A stretch of 64,000 bases of DNA from Timema cristinae. Lineage: Eukaryota; Arthropoda; Insecta; Phasmatodea; Timematidae. Both the position numbers and the translations under genes were made by a program. Below the pieces are notes generated by a model. The model was not told the origin of the DNA, made no database searches, and saw only the letters and a program-made list of their open reading frames with translations. The stretch lies in contig JBCFYV010003508.1 in the NCBI GenBank assembly GCA_039000515.1, positions 46,585,265 to 46,649,264 on the forward strand, in the 5' to 3' direction. Of the stretch, positions 56,501-63,640 are shown in pieces (within the stretch, counting starts at the first letter, position 1; every line of letters begins with the position of its first letter).

Positions 56501-57542
56501 TTATATACATTACAAATTAATATTAGTTTGAAAAAAATCTTGAGTGATTGAAATGTAAGTTGTAACTTTATTTATCGGACTAAAACAGAATATTAAAAAC
56601 AATTGTGCAATGAAATATTTTCTAGCTAATTTTTGTGCATAAAGTTATATAAATAACCACAATAGAATATATCTTTGAGCCTAAATTAACAAACAAAATC
56701 TTCTCGAACTTTGATTTGAGTTTGCTTCGAATAATAAAAGTGGACTTAGCACACCCTTATAAAATTAATCTTAAATATTCCGTGACCAATGCTTGAAAGG
56801 ATGTATAACTAATGGTTATTGGTCTCTTACTACAAGCGCAACTCAACTTCAAGCATAAATAACAAATATTATTAATAATATATCAGGGATGGGCCCTAGG
56901 ATCCCTCAAATCCTTAAGGATATTCAAGGATCCGAGACTCAAATCAGTAAAAAAATTATTTTTCAATTTTTCAAGTGAAATTTGTTTTTGAGCTCTGATA
57001 ATGCTTCTCGGTGGTTCTGAACCAATTATAATTATAGGATAAACTCAACAATCAGACCCCAGACCAGTAATTTAACAATTATCTGAATTAATAGATTTTA
57101 TAATGAATGGATTATAAGAAATAATGTTAACATTTAGTTACTATTTGTATTTTCTATCATTTTATTATATTATTTTTCCTCTTGTATTCATAACTACTAA
57201 TCAACTATATTGATCAACTAATAAAATTCTTACTCGAATCTTTGAGTAACTAATTAATTAACTGATATTAAATATTTGTATTAGAATTAAATCCATGAGA
57301 ACATTTTATTTCAGGGCTTCCAGTGGTGCCAAGTCACCTAACGATTGGGATAGTTGGGGCCCAAGCGGTGCCTCGGAACAAGGCACACCGACCCCCACAA
57401 CCACTTCCGCCACCAAAAAAGGGAAAAAGAAATCCACTAAGGATGGCCTACTGATTGACCTTGCCGAGGAAAGAACAGCGATTGGAACTCCAAGTGGAAC
57501 GACGATGACGAGGCATGGGACATGTTGAATAGAAAAGATTAA
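40504..57542 (+). CDS. ArfGAP1: ArfGAP1, ADP-ribosylation factor GTPase-activating protein 1, ten exons
   Basis: Stimulates GTP hydrolysis by Arf1 on Golgi membranes and so drives COPI coat dynamics. Exons: 40504-40563, 45189-45356, 46040-46153, 46776-47041, 48618-48733, 50345-50467, 51902-51961, 53688-53824, 55757-55864, 57315-57542. The start is the ATG of [13 protein letters not shown], which matches the family N-terminus; 20 residues then lead into the zinc finger. The ArfGAP domain has CX2CX16CX2C (Cys22, 25, 42, 45) and catalytic Arg50 in [13 protein letters not shown]. The ALPS amphipathic region spans exons 5-6, with a second such stretch in exons 7-8. The C-terminus is rich in Trp/Asp ([23 protein letters not shown]). 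All internal phases agree except for two single-base breaks (48715-48716 and about 57470). Allowing for these, the protein is about 459 residues, close to the usual 415. Confidence 0.95.
41640..41850. mobile_element. Short MITE, about 210 bp
   Basis: Terminal inverted repeats GGTGTACCTTGGGCCA and TGGCCCAAGGTACAACTCTC. No coding capacity. Superfamily not determined. Confidence 0.7.
42107..42352 (+). mobile_element. SINE-1 copy
   Basis: CAGCCTCAATGGTCACATGG head, GGTTCGAATAATGGTCAGG B-box region, CCTGAATGGGTAGTAATACG tail. Confidence 0.82.
42480..42888 (-). mobile_element. SINE-1, reverse, split by SINE-2
   Basis: The tail half is at 42480-42545 (GTCACATCTTACTACACAGG) and the head half at 42757-42888 (TCGGCAGTCTAGTCTATTGC, CATGTGATCACTGATGCGGG). 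They are separated by a SINE-2 insertion. Confidence 0.8.
42551..42743 (+). mobile_element. SINE-2 copy, 5' truncated, nested
   Basis: Begins ATTTATCTGATTACCAAACC and ends GTAGTAAGACGCGGTGCTAG. Flanked by TGCATGAAGAG (42540-42550) and TGCATGGAAAGAG (42744-42756), an imperfect target-site duplication. Confidence 0.87.
42939..43414. repeat. 25-bp minisatellite, about 19 copies
   Basis: Unit AATATGATACACTTGGCATA plus ATGTT. Two sites vary between units: TATAC/TACAC and GGCATAATG/GGCTTAATG. Several units lack one or two G in GG. Confidence 0.95.
44008..44492 (+). mobile_element. Short TIR element with nested SINE-1
   Basis: Ends GGTAGGAAGAACAGTA and TACTGTTCTTCCAACC. The interior after the SINE (44286-44492) matches 13301-13496 in reverse and the two halves around 49520-50149. 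Confidence 0.82.
44030..44282 (+). mobile_element. SINE-1 best-preserved copy
   Basis: Head CCCGCCTCGGTGGCGTAGTT (A-box-like TGGCGTAGTTGG) and GAGGTTCGAATCTCGGTCGG (B-box-like). Body CCTCCACGCAAATGCGGG. Tail GACCCGAACGGGTAGAACGG, then GTAGTAAGACGCGGTGCTA; the ACGGGTAG(A/T) unit is duplicated. I call it a SINE, not a tRNA gene, because of the body and copy number. Confidence 0.9.
44510..44559. repeat. (CT)n(CA)n compound microsatellite
   Basis: About 12 CT units run directly into 13 CA units. Confidence 0.95.
45189..45356 (+). CDS. ArfGAP1: ArfGAP1 exon 2, zinc finger and arginine finger
   Basis: Acceptor TCTTATTGCAG, donor ATGAAA|GTAGGT, phase 0 at both ends. Encodes [20 protein letters not shown] and [19 protein letters not shown], ending KDIELEKMK. 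Four zinc cysteines with exact CX2CX16CX2C spacing and Arg50 are present. Confidence 0.98.
45396..45600 (+). mobile_element. SINE-1 5'-truncated copy
   Basis: Starts at GATTACGGGGAGATAGAGG with GGTTCAAATCTCGGTCAGG and ends near a poly-A run. It begins about 40 bp past the exon 2 donor. Confidence 0.75.
45601..46039. other. Rest of ArfGAP1 intron 2
   Basis: A-rich start, then unrecognised AT-rich sequence up to the TTCTTATACTCAG acceptor. Confidence 0.6.
46040..46153 (+). CDS. ArfGAP1: ArfGAP1 exon 3
   Basis: Acceptor TTATACTCAG, donor GATAAG|GTAATA, phase 0. Encodes [20 protein letters not shown] and [18 protein letters not shown], the second half of the ArfGAP domain (GGN..AR.FFE and [11 protein letters not shown] motifs). 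Confidence 0.97.
46154..46775. other. ArfGAP1 intron 3
   Basis: No repeat or exon recognised. Confidence 0.6.
46776..47041 (+). CDS. ArfGAP1: ArfGAP1 exon 4, linker
   Basis: Acceptor GTTCTTGTAG, donor CCAGG|GTGAGT. Encodes [20 protein letters not shown], a Gly/Ser-rich stretch ([20 protein letters not shown]) and [24 protein letters not shown] is the family's post-GAP signature. Ends in phase 2. Confidence 0.96.
47090..47500. mobile_element. Putative DNA-transposon fragment
   Basis: CAGGATGTCTACCATCC at the left and GAGTAGACACCATG at the right are imperfect inverse ends. The interior has repeated GGGAAAA(A/T)CAGG motifs. A relative at 29218-29300 starts TGGTGGCTACAGACAG. Confidence 0.5.
47745..48235. 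mobile_element. Fold-back element, two-armed copy
   Basis: The left arm (GAAGGTACAGGAAAGGTGG, CTTTACACTGCTGTCACTGG) and right arm (CATTGGCAGCAGTGTAAAG, TATCCACCTTTCCTATACAT) are inverse. In between is a single copy of the 33-bp unit at about 48046-48081 (GATGATACGACACATAGACA, GGAACATGTAAAAGG). Confidence 0.82.
48618..48733 (+). CDS. ArfGAP1: ArfGAP1 exon 5, start of ALPS motif, with frame break
   Basis: Acceptor ATATTTTCCAG, donor GCTAGC|GTAAGA. The start phase fits exon 4: [20 protein letters not shown], then [10 protein letters not shown]. The frame as written then meets TAG at 48730-48732. Counting one G fewer in the GG at 48715-48716 gives VSSFAS and phase 0 at the donor, joining GWSVFST of exon 6, as in the family's ALPS1 (FxNSAxSSLYSGWS). 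Confidence 0.92.
49465..50247 (+). mobile_element. Short TIR element, outer copy, split by hAT-like insertion
   Basis: The left end GGTAGGAAGAACACTA is at 49465-49480. The interior resumes after 50149 with ATTCATACATCAAGTCATGT and TTTTGATAGATATTA. The right end is degraded past about 50247. Confidence 0.75.
49520..50149. mobile_element. hAT-like non-autonomous element, about 630 bp
   Basis: Terminal inverted repeats AGGGTGGTTGGGCACC and GGTGCCTGACCACCTCT. ATTCATACAT lies directly on both sides (49510-49519 and 50150-50159), while the related elements at 44346-44355 and 13438-13447 have it once. hAT elements make 8-bp duplications; a 10-bp match is compatible with chance edge identity. Confidence 0.85.
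50345..50467 (+). CDS. ArfGAP1: ArfGAP1 exon 6, ALPS1 amphipathic helix
   Basis: Acceptor TTTACCTTTCAG, donor GAAAAG|GTAAGG, phase 0 at both ends, 41 codons. Encodes [20 protein letters not shown] and [16 protein letters not shown]. Ser/Thr/Gly on the polar face with bulky hydrophobics at helix spacing fits a lipid-packing sensor. Confidence 0.96.
50468..51901. other. ArfGAP1 intron 6
   Basis: SINE-1 tail at 50875-51060 (CTTGATTTGAATTCCGGTCG, CTTCCGTCCACATC) and a Tigger-like MITE at 51155-51600. The rest is AT-rich. Confidence 0.6.
51155..51600. mobile_element. pogo/Tigger-like MITE
   Basis: Left CCAGCTAGTCTGAAATTTAG, right CCTAATTAGTTCAGATTGGC. Same ends as 3087-3471 in the same orientation. 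Confidence 0.6.
51902..51961 (+). CDS. ArfGAP1: ArfGAP1 exon 7, 20 codons
   Basis: Acceptor TTTGTATCAG, donor AACAAG|GTAGGT, phase 0 at both ends. Encodes [20 protein letters not shown], matching the family's EKVKEGK..DDV...V..LA.KV. Too short to find by length. Confidence 0.95.
51962..53687. other. ArfGAP1 intron 7
   Basis: SINE-1-like copy at about 52795-53045 (GATCAGGATTCGAATCCTGG). Repeat family R at about 53068-53500 in reverse. 52000-52790 has nothing recognised. Confidence 0.6.
53068..53500 (-). repeat. Dispersed repeat family R, reverse copy
   Basis: CTGGTCTGGGGTCTGGTTGT and TACTGAGTTCTGAGCC match, inverted, the interiors of 56885-57255 and 58530-58925. The ends are GAATCT-rich. Confidence 0.65.
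53688..53824 (+). CDS. ArfGAP1: ArfGAP1 exon 8
   Basis: Acceptor CGTTTCTCTCCAG, donor CAAAG|GTTTGT. Encodes [20 protein letters not shown], ending LLLEGGIAQ and the first two bases of Arg. GRRGW.DLSG closes the second amphipathic region of the family. Confidence 0.94.
54584..55094. repeat. Long fold-back element, about 245-bp arms
   Basis: AAAAAGTTAACAAAACGGAT at the left pairs with ATCCGTTTTGTTAACTTTTT at the right. AACCTTAGAGGAGAGTTAGG pairs with CCTAACTCTCCTCTAAGGTT. Pairing continues inward to TTTTCGGAAATATATATTTT against its inverse. The loop is only about 15-20 nt near 54830. Confidence 0.9.
55437..55615 (+). pseudogene. LINE ORF2 tail remnant
   Basis: The plus strand has [11 protein letters not shown] and [12 protein letters not shown] in broken frame, similar to RWEEKITGSVQGNGKW at 63385-63640. 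Confidence 0.45.
55757..55864 (+). CDS. ArfGAP1: ArfGAP1 exon 9
   Basis: Acceptor TTTGTTACAG, donor TCCAA|GTAATT. The first G completes Arg; then [35 protein letters not shown] and two bases of the next codon. The DDWGWG motif is typical of ArfGAP1 tails. Confidence 0.93.
56350..56760 (+). repeat. Dispersed repeat family S, copy 1
   Basis: AACTTTGACTTGGCTCTGAA, CAAATATCAGCTTTGACTTC and, at the right, GAGTTTGCTTCGAAT match 57967-58432. Both end with a GTGGACTT(A/C)(G/A)CACAC block. Confidence 0.65.
56885..57255 (+). repeat. Dispersed repeat family R, copy
   Basis: CAGACCCCAGACCAGTAATT and AATGGATTATAAGAAATAAT match 58720-58800 closely. Confidence 0.7.
57315..57542 (+). CDS. ArfGAP1: ArfGAP1 exon 10, C-terminus with frame break
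   Basis: Acceptor ATTTTATTTCAG; G completes Lys. Encodes [39 protein letters not shown]. As written the frame continues [18 protein letters not shown] and stops at TGA 57526-57528. The neighbouring frame reads [20 protein letters not shown] and RKD, stopping at TAA 57540-57542; it has the expected Trp/Asp character. One base missing near the A3 run at 57470-57472 links them. Confidence 0.92.
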
Positions 57543-58529
57543 ATTTCCGACAGAATAAGCGGCACTTATTGGTTCATTTGGTTTCCTTACGCATGATGCA
57601 TTTACAATGGCACACGCCTAACAGTATTTTTCTGCTCCTTCTAACAATAATATTCAGCATTTTAGCTATTGTAAAGTGTTTGTCGGTTTTAGCTTTTGTA
57701 TAAATTACCTTTTTCCATCATTCTTAAGATCAATTTGATCATTTGTCAAAGTTAGGGCATTGTTTTTTTCAAACATTCCATTTTATATATTAAAAAAACC
57801 TCCCCCTTCCCACTTATTTCTATTATTTATTGGAAAACATGTTTAGGCATTGATCATCATCATCATCATCATCATCAACAACTGTTTCCGCCCTGTTGCC
57901 TGGTCAGCTTTGTTAAATGTCTCAATCTTCCTCCATTCTTCCACAATCCTCTTCCTCTATTGGCTGGTAGGGGTGTATGAAACTTTGAAGCATTGACCTA
58001 GCTTTGAAACAAATGTCAGCTTTGACTTCTAATAAAATTCTGGATTTGACGATTACCGAACTTCTCCAATCAAATTGTCGACAGTTAAAATTACTAAATT
58101 TATGTTCGTTTAATCCCATTATGAGCTGTTTGGATATGCATTACAAGTTAATATCCTTATGGAAATAAACTGAAGTACTCGACTTGTAAGTTGTGATAGT
58201 AGGTTGATTTATCATATTAAAACAAAATATTACAAACATGATTTCAATAAAATGATTTTAAGTAATTTTAGTGCATACATTTTTGTATTAATAACCACAA
58301 TATAATATTTTTTTAATCATAAACCAACTAACAAAATTATTCCTACTTGTATTTGGCTTCGAGAATATTTAATATATTTGATTCGAGTTCGCTTCGAATT
58401 GAAAATGTGGACTTCACACACTCCTATTTGCTGGTGTTAAGGGTGTAATTTTAAAATAGCCGCCTGGCTCTGGGAGGATGGTAAACTGGTAAGTATGGAG
58501 GAGAAAGCCCCACAATTATAAAAGCGAAG
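57543..58529. other. ArfGAP1 3' UTR and flank
   Basis: No frame. (CAT)n at about 57857-57880. Family S copy 2 at 57967-58432. The polyadenylation site is not determined. Confidence 0.6.
57967..58432 (+). repeat. Dispersed repeat family S, copy 2
   Basis: GGGTGTATGAAACTTTGAAG start, CAAATGTCAGCTTTGACTTC, and TTCGAGTTCGCTTCGAATTG near the end. Confidence 0.65.
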
Positions 58530-58925
58530 AAATAAGGGATGGTACCCTCGAATCATTAAGCATATTCAAGATTCTTGGATTCGAGAACATGTTAGATTCA
58601 AGACTCAAATCCCTAAAAATGAATCGGTTTTTTACTTCAACTTTTAAAGTTAAATTTGTTTTAGAGCTCTATTACAGCTTATTGTTGGTTCAGAACTAAT
58701 TATAGTTATAGTATGAACTTAACAACCAGGCCCCAGACTAGTAATTTATCACTTAACTGAATGTTTGAATGCTATAATGGATGGATTATAAGAAATTATG
58801 TTAACATTTGTTACTATTTATATTTTATATTATTCTCTTATATTTATATATTTTTTCAAGATTCAGGATTCAAGGGTAAGTTGGAGAATCAGATTCATAA
58901 AATATTTGATTTGACTCGAGTCTAC
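58530..58925 (+). repeat. Dispersed repeat family R, copy
   Basis: AAGACTCAAATCCCTAAAAA, CAGGCCCCAGACTAGTAATT and AATGGATGGATTATAAGAAA match the 56.9-kb copy. A 94-codon frame over its right end is fortuitous. Confidence 0.7.
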
Positions 58926-59510
58926 TCGTTAGAATATAAATCCTTAGATGTAAAATATTCTGCAATACACTCTCGATTAGGTATCAATTCTTGGTTAACT
59001 GGTCAATATTTGGTAAATATTTGTGAAAATATAGAGAGAATTTAAAAAATGATTTCACTTTAATAGTATTTAAAGCAAACATTAAAGCGTACCTATTTTT
59101 TTTGGTTAAAACTATTTTAATTTTTTAAAAGGGGTTTGTGATATATTTGATTTTTTATTAAGTCATTTCGGTGAGATTCTCCAAATTCTCTCTGGTATTT
59201 AATAGAATGTGGTCAAGCTTGGGTGAATGAAGATGTAATTTTAAAATTTAATTGTGTAAATAATAAACAATTGTATTAAAATTATTTAAAAGCCAAAATA
59301 AAACATATTTTAATTGAAAATCACATTAATAGGTTTACAATGAAAAGATCAAATGTTTTGAAATCTACTGTGACTTGTTTTCAACAAGTTGAACACATTG
59401 AGCCTTAATAAGTTACAGGATTAAGGACTAATTTTTAAAATACTTGTTACAGTGATTGAAAGATTAGTTTTCAATGTAATAATTGTTAAGTCAACAACAT
59501 AACAATCCGC
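58926..59510. other. AT-rich stretch, nothing recognised
   Basis: No exon, RNA or clear repeat boundary supported. Confidence 0.5.
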
Positions 59511-59645
59511 ATCAGTGGTTGTACAGTCTAAGGTGTCACACTCGTGTTAGACTAGACTGCCAATGACAGGGAGGGGGATTTGAATCAAGGTAAGGTGTAC
59601 CGAGTTTTTTTAATTAGTTTTCTACTCTACCTCCACGCAAATGTT
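59511..59645 (+). mobile_element. SINE-1 5' half
   Basis: CGCATCAGTGGTTGTACAGT head to CTCTACCTCCACGCAAATG. It stops abruptly at about 59643, where the next element begins. Confidence 0.75.
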
Positions 59646-60125
59646 GAGGGCTGTCTTTAAGAGTGTGAATCATAGCAAGCCCAACTCAGCTCCCGGCTCG
59701 TGCGAGGTATTATGGGAGTTAAAGCCAAAAGAAAAGACCAAGATATGACAGAAATGTGTGCAGTGCATTCGTATTTGAACAATTACCCGACATTTTCCGC
59801 GGTGACGATGGGGGACAAAGCGACAAAGTTTCTTGTTAATAACTACAGTATGTCTCTGTTATGACAGAATTAAGATGTGTGCACAAGGCTTAGCTGTGAA
59901 ACCATTCTAAAATGGTAAAAAAACGGCCTTTTTCTATTTAGTTTTTATCCAAATATCATTTAATATTTCAACAATGTTCTGTATTAGGAACTTCTATTAA
60001 CGCTTTATCTCCATTGATGTTTATTCAGAAATGATCCACATACAATAGTGTTGGTGTAAATCCACTATTTTTAGCCGACTGTATCACAGAGTTGATGGGC
60101 ATGTGACACACGCTCTTAAAACCTG
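59646..60125. mobile_element. Putative MITE interrupting a SINE
   Basis: CTTTAAGAGTGTGAATC at the left and GACACACGCTCTTAAAACC at the right are an imperfect inverse pair. AGCTCCCGGCTCGTGCGAGG lies near the left end. Weak. Confidence 0.4.
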
Positions 60126-60237
60126 GATTTTTAAGTTTGATTGTGGAAAATATTGGTCCTTGATCCACTAATTAGTATGAGTTTTGATGCACTACCAATA
60201 TTCTCATAATATGTTTGTTATAAATATTTAAATTTTA

Positions 60238-60345
60238 CACTGCTGCCACTGGACTAAGAACTAACGGCTACCTCTTGAATCAATTCCATACTGTAACTTA
60301 TTCCAAATATTTATAGCAAAATACCTCAAAAAAAGAGGTTTTCCT
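60238..60345 (-). mobile_element. Fold-back element fragment
   Basis: TTACACTGCTGCCACTGGAC, GGCTACCTCTTGAATCAATT and AAAGAGGTTTTCCTTAA match arm sequence of the 28.2- and 47.7-kb copies. Confidence 0.6.
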
Positions 60346-62002
60346 TAAATATATACATTATGTTTGGTATAAATAGTGATAAAGAAGGTTTATTTAAAAA
60401 AATTTACTATTATAGCCTCTAAATTTTAGTTCCTTTTTGTGTATATCATTTCTTAAATTAAAATCCTATATTAGGATACATGTAATTTACATAGGATTAT
60501 GATAGTTATTATAATGTTTTAGGATATTGGTGTTGAGGAGACTTATAAACTGAATGAACTGCATGTTATTCTATACATAACTTTAGTAACTTAATGCATG
60601 GGGTAGATTTTGGTACAATTTTATTTCATTTCGGGTGTTGCAGTGTATGAGGACTAAGTTGGGGATGTAGGGTGCGAGAGAAAGATCGGGGTTTTGCAAT
60701 TTTTAGAACACTTTTATTTTCGTCAAAATAAATCTAATAATTCTTCAGTAGAAACCTATAGTTTAATTTTCCACAACTGTTGATATTACCAGGTGAAGAA
60801 AACTGAACTACGTTACTATTGAAGAAATATTTGATTAATTTTGACAAAAAAAAAAAAGTTTTAACTGCAAAAACACTGTTATTTTCTCACGTCCGTCTCA
60901 TCGCCACCTTAATGTGACTTTATATGTTTTTATAATTAATTCCTTCTTAATATTAATATCTTGTCTTTATGTAACCAATTGGGAAGGTGAAGCATATCAT
61001 AATAGCCTCTTTTATTTATTATATTTTGTAGAGGTTTAATAATCATACAGGTGTTTGAATGCTAAAAATATAATTGAATTAATTTAGAACATATATTTTC
61101 AAACTATCTATTTTCTGAATAACTAATTCAAACAAAATACATTAGATTTAAAGATAATCTTTGCGTTAGTACAATATGTAAATTGTCCCAGCCTCGTAAA
61201 GTACTCTAAATTATTTAGATTGATGCACGTTAATATAATGGGTTTTAGTTATAGATACTCTAGGTATCTGTGAACTCAATATTTTTTTTCTATGTAGAGC
61301 TTGAGTAAGATTCTCAAAAAACTCCAGAGTATCAGGCTAATGAGTTTGAACTCAATAAACATATAATAAAAAACTAACAACCAGAAGCGTCGTCGCAGAG
61401 CTGAGGGGCTGTCGCCACCCCAATGTTGGGTAAAAACTTGAAAGTTAGTAATTTTGTGGATAGTCGAGATCTTGGGTTTGGAAAATCTAGACTTATTTGC
61501 ACCACAGTACTTTCAACTATGAAAATTCTTTACTACGGACTTGAACAGACTAATTTTAAATCTCTCATCTGTCAATCCCTACTCTTTAAAAGTTCCCAAC
61601 CTCATAATTCATCCGTAGTAGATTATATAGAAAGCTTAGTTAATCAAGTTGGCTAGTAGCACTGTTGTCAATGCCTACTAGTTTTAAGGCTACTACTAGA
61701 CACTAGTAGCTTTAAGTAAGTTAGGTAATGTTTTAACCCTTTGAGTGCCAACGTCGGTCAGAATGATGCGCTAAATATTTGCTAAAATTGCCAGCGTCTC
61801 TCACAGCGATCCCATGTTTTTGAGCTGTTCGTTGAGTATTAAGTCAACAGATAGGGTAGATTTTATTTCCACTGCATTCTCATATGTTCAAGATACTTTT
61901 ATTTGTCTTTGCACTTAGTGTTTCGATATATCGAAACATGAAAATTATTTTCTAACTTTATGAGTTTTATCTTTGACCTTTGTAAACATGACTACTAAGA
62001 AT
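60346..62002. other. AT-rich stretch with a hairpin relative
   Basis: 60665-60900 (CAACTGTTGATATTACCAGG) is related to the inverted repeat at 7955-8245. 61384-61425 (GTCGTCGCAGAGCTGAGGGG) could be a TE edge. No gene supported. Confidence 0.45.
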
Positions 62003-62242
62003 AAAACTTGGTTTAAATTAGGAGGGTTAGCCAGCTAACTAACCATGGTGATACTGGAGTAGAAATTGTTTGGATAAGAACACTAAAAAACACATTTTTA
62101 AGGACAAGCTTTCACAGTCACAGACAGAAAGCTTGTCCTTAAAAATGTGTTTGTGTTTTGTAGTGTTCTATCTAAACAATTTCTACTCCAGTATCACCAT
62201 GGTTAGTTTGCTGGCTACCCCTCCTAATTTAAACAAAGTTTT
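62003..62242. repeat. Near-perfect palindrome, 240 bp
   Basis: Left AAAACTTGGTTTAAATTAGG pairs with right CCTAATTTAAACAAAGTTTT. AACCATGGTGATACTGGAGT pairs with ACTCCAGTATCACCATGGTT. AAGGACAAGCTTT pairs with AAAGCTTGTCCTT. The loop is 15 nt (62113-62127). Few mismatches. Confidence 0.95.
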
Positions 62243-62639
62243 AGCCTAGTGCTCTATTCCAAATAATGTTAAATATAATGGTCCTTTTTAAAAAAAAAAT
62301 CTTGGCTAGTGATTTTCTTACTATATTTAAACATTAAAAAATATATGTATAATTATATAATCGGATTGCCTAGTTTAAGTAAAAATTTGAGTGCAAGAAG
62401 TTCAAAGACGAAGTTATTAAATTTTATACAAAATCCTGTATTTTTTAGCAAAATAGCTTGGCACTTTTAGCACATTTTTTTGTAATTTCTTTTGTCACTC
62501 AAAAGGGTTAAGTCGATCACTTGATAAAGCCTGGCGTTTTTACACACTGAAATTCGTTAATTTTCCCACACAATGTGGGTGAATGTTAAATCAAAAAAGA
62601 CTTGTAACAAAGAAAATCAATAATTAACAAATTACTTAC
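62243..62639. other. Unrecognised AT-rich stretch
   Basis: Nothing supported. Confidence 0.5.
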
Positions 62640-62785
62640 ATCTTGTGAATGTGGGGAATGCCAGGCCTCCACCGTGATTCGGATTCCACGTTAAGCTGTA
62701 GGTCCTTCATTTCATCTCACAATCACCCTACCATTACACATTAGCGTAAGTGCGTATAACCCGAATGGGTAGTAGGACGCGGTGC
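62640..62785 (+). mobile_element. SINE-2 5'-truncated copy
   Basis: Starts ATCTTGTGAATGTGGGGAAT and ends GTAGTAGGACGCGGTGCTAA with (AAT)n. Nearly identical to the body at 42590-42740 and 25877-26020, so the family is probably young. Confidence 0.9.
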
Positions 62786-63384
62786 TAATAATAATAACAA
62801 CAAATTACTTTGAAAATACAATTGCCTAAAATCTCATTTGAAGGCCCATTGTTGTCAACCTTCTTGTTAACTGGAGGCTATTCCATATTCCCCCAGACAC
62901 CGCTAGTCACCTGGGAATATTTAGTTTCAGAACCCCAAGAATTGGGAAATAATTCACTGTCTCACACCCTGCCCTCAAAATATATTTCATTCAACATCCC
63001 TGTTAACTAGATTAGAAAGAAAATTTAATTTGTCAACAAAAAAAACTCTTATTTAAAATAGAATAAAACAATCTTTGAAATTACAATATAAACACTATTT
63101 TTACAATACAAAAAAAATTCCAAGCTATATTTAGTGATTAATAAATTAATTATGATTCAGTTTGATATTGCTTAGGTACAATTAAAAAAATAGAGCTATT
63201 ATGAGGATATAGGGATAAAGGTATGGATTTAACTATAAACAATCTTCAATACTTACTACCTTATCTCTTTGGAATGCAACTCTTCACTAAGTGCTCACCT
63301 TGATACAATCCCACAAAGAGGTAATAAGAGCACTGATCTCTTTAATTCGTACAGGGCGTACTTTGTACTCATTGTCATACATGC
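62786..63384. other. Unrecognised stretch
   Basis: A 66-codon frame at 62810-63010 has no recognised motif. Nothing else supported. Confidence 0.45.
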
Positions 63385-63640
63385 AACAGAAACATGGACA
63401 TTGAATGAGAGAGAGAGACTAGGAGAGTGGAGACCATGGTAGTGAAGTTATCCGGGAAAGAGTGGGGGTACAAGGAGTACATGAGATAGTAGAGATGGGA
63501 GGAAAAGATAACAGGAAGTGTGCAAGGAAATGGAAAATGGAAGCAATCAAAGTATAGGTAGAATGGTGGAAGGGCAAAGGAAGATGTCGGCCTATTACTA
63601 AACTGTCCCGGCCACAGGCTGGGAACAGTAGATGGTGGTG
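63385..63640 (+). pseudogene. LINE ORF2 tail remnant
   Basis: The plus strand reads ATETWTLNERERLGEWRPW and, in another frame, RWEEKITGSVQGNGKW. ETWTLN is the usual motif after the reverse transcriptase of many non-LTR elements. Frames are broken. Confidence 0.6.

Larger units (their letters stand above)
55865..57314. other. ArfGAP1 intron 9
   Basis: SINE-1 fragment at 55890-56100 (CAAGGTTTGAATCTCATTTG, CCTCCACACAAATGCGGGC). Dispersed repeat at 56350-56760 (relative at 57967-58432). Family R at 56885-57255. Confidence 0.65.

Noticed and set aside
4177..57542. Both genes being pseudogenes
   Set aside because: Introns, phases, catalytic residues and zinc ligands are intact; the breaks are single-base and partly in short homopolymers, more like sequencing error.
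58761..59045. 94-codon plus-strand frame
   Set aside because: Lies largely in dispersed repeat family R; other copies do not keep the frame.
61423..61656. 77-codon plus-strand frame
   Set aside because: No motif, no splice signals, and AT-rich context; chance is likely.
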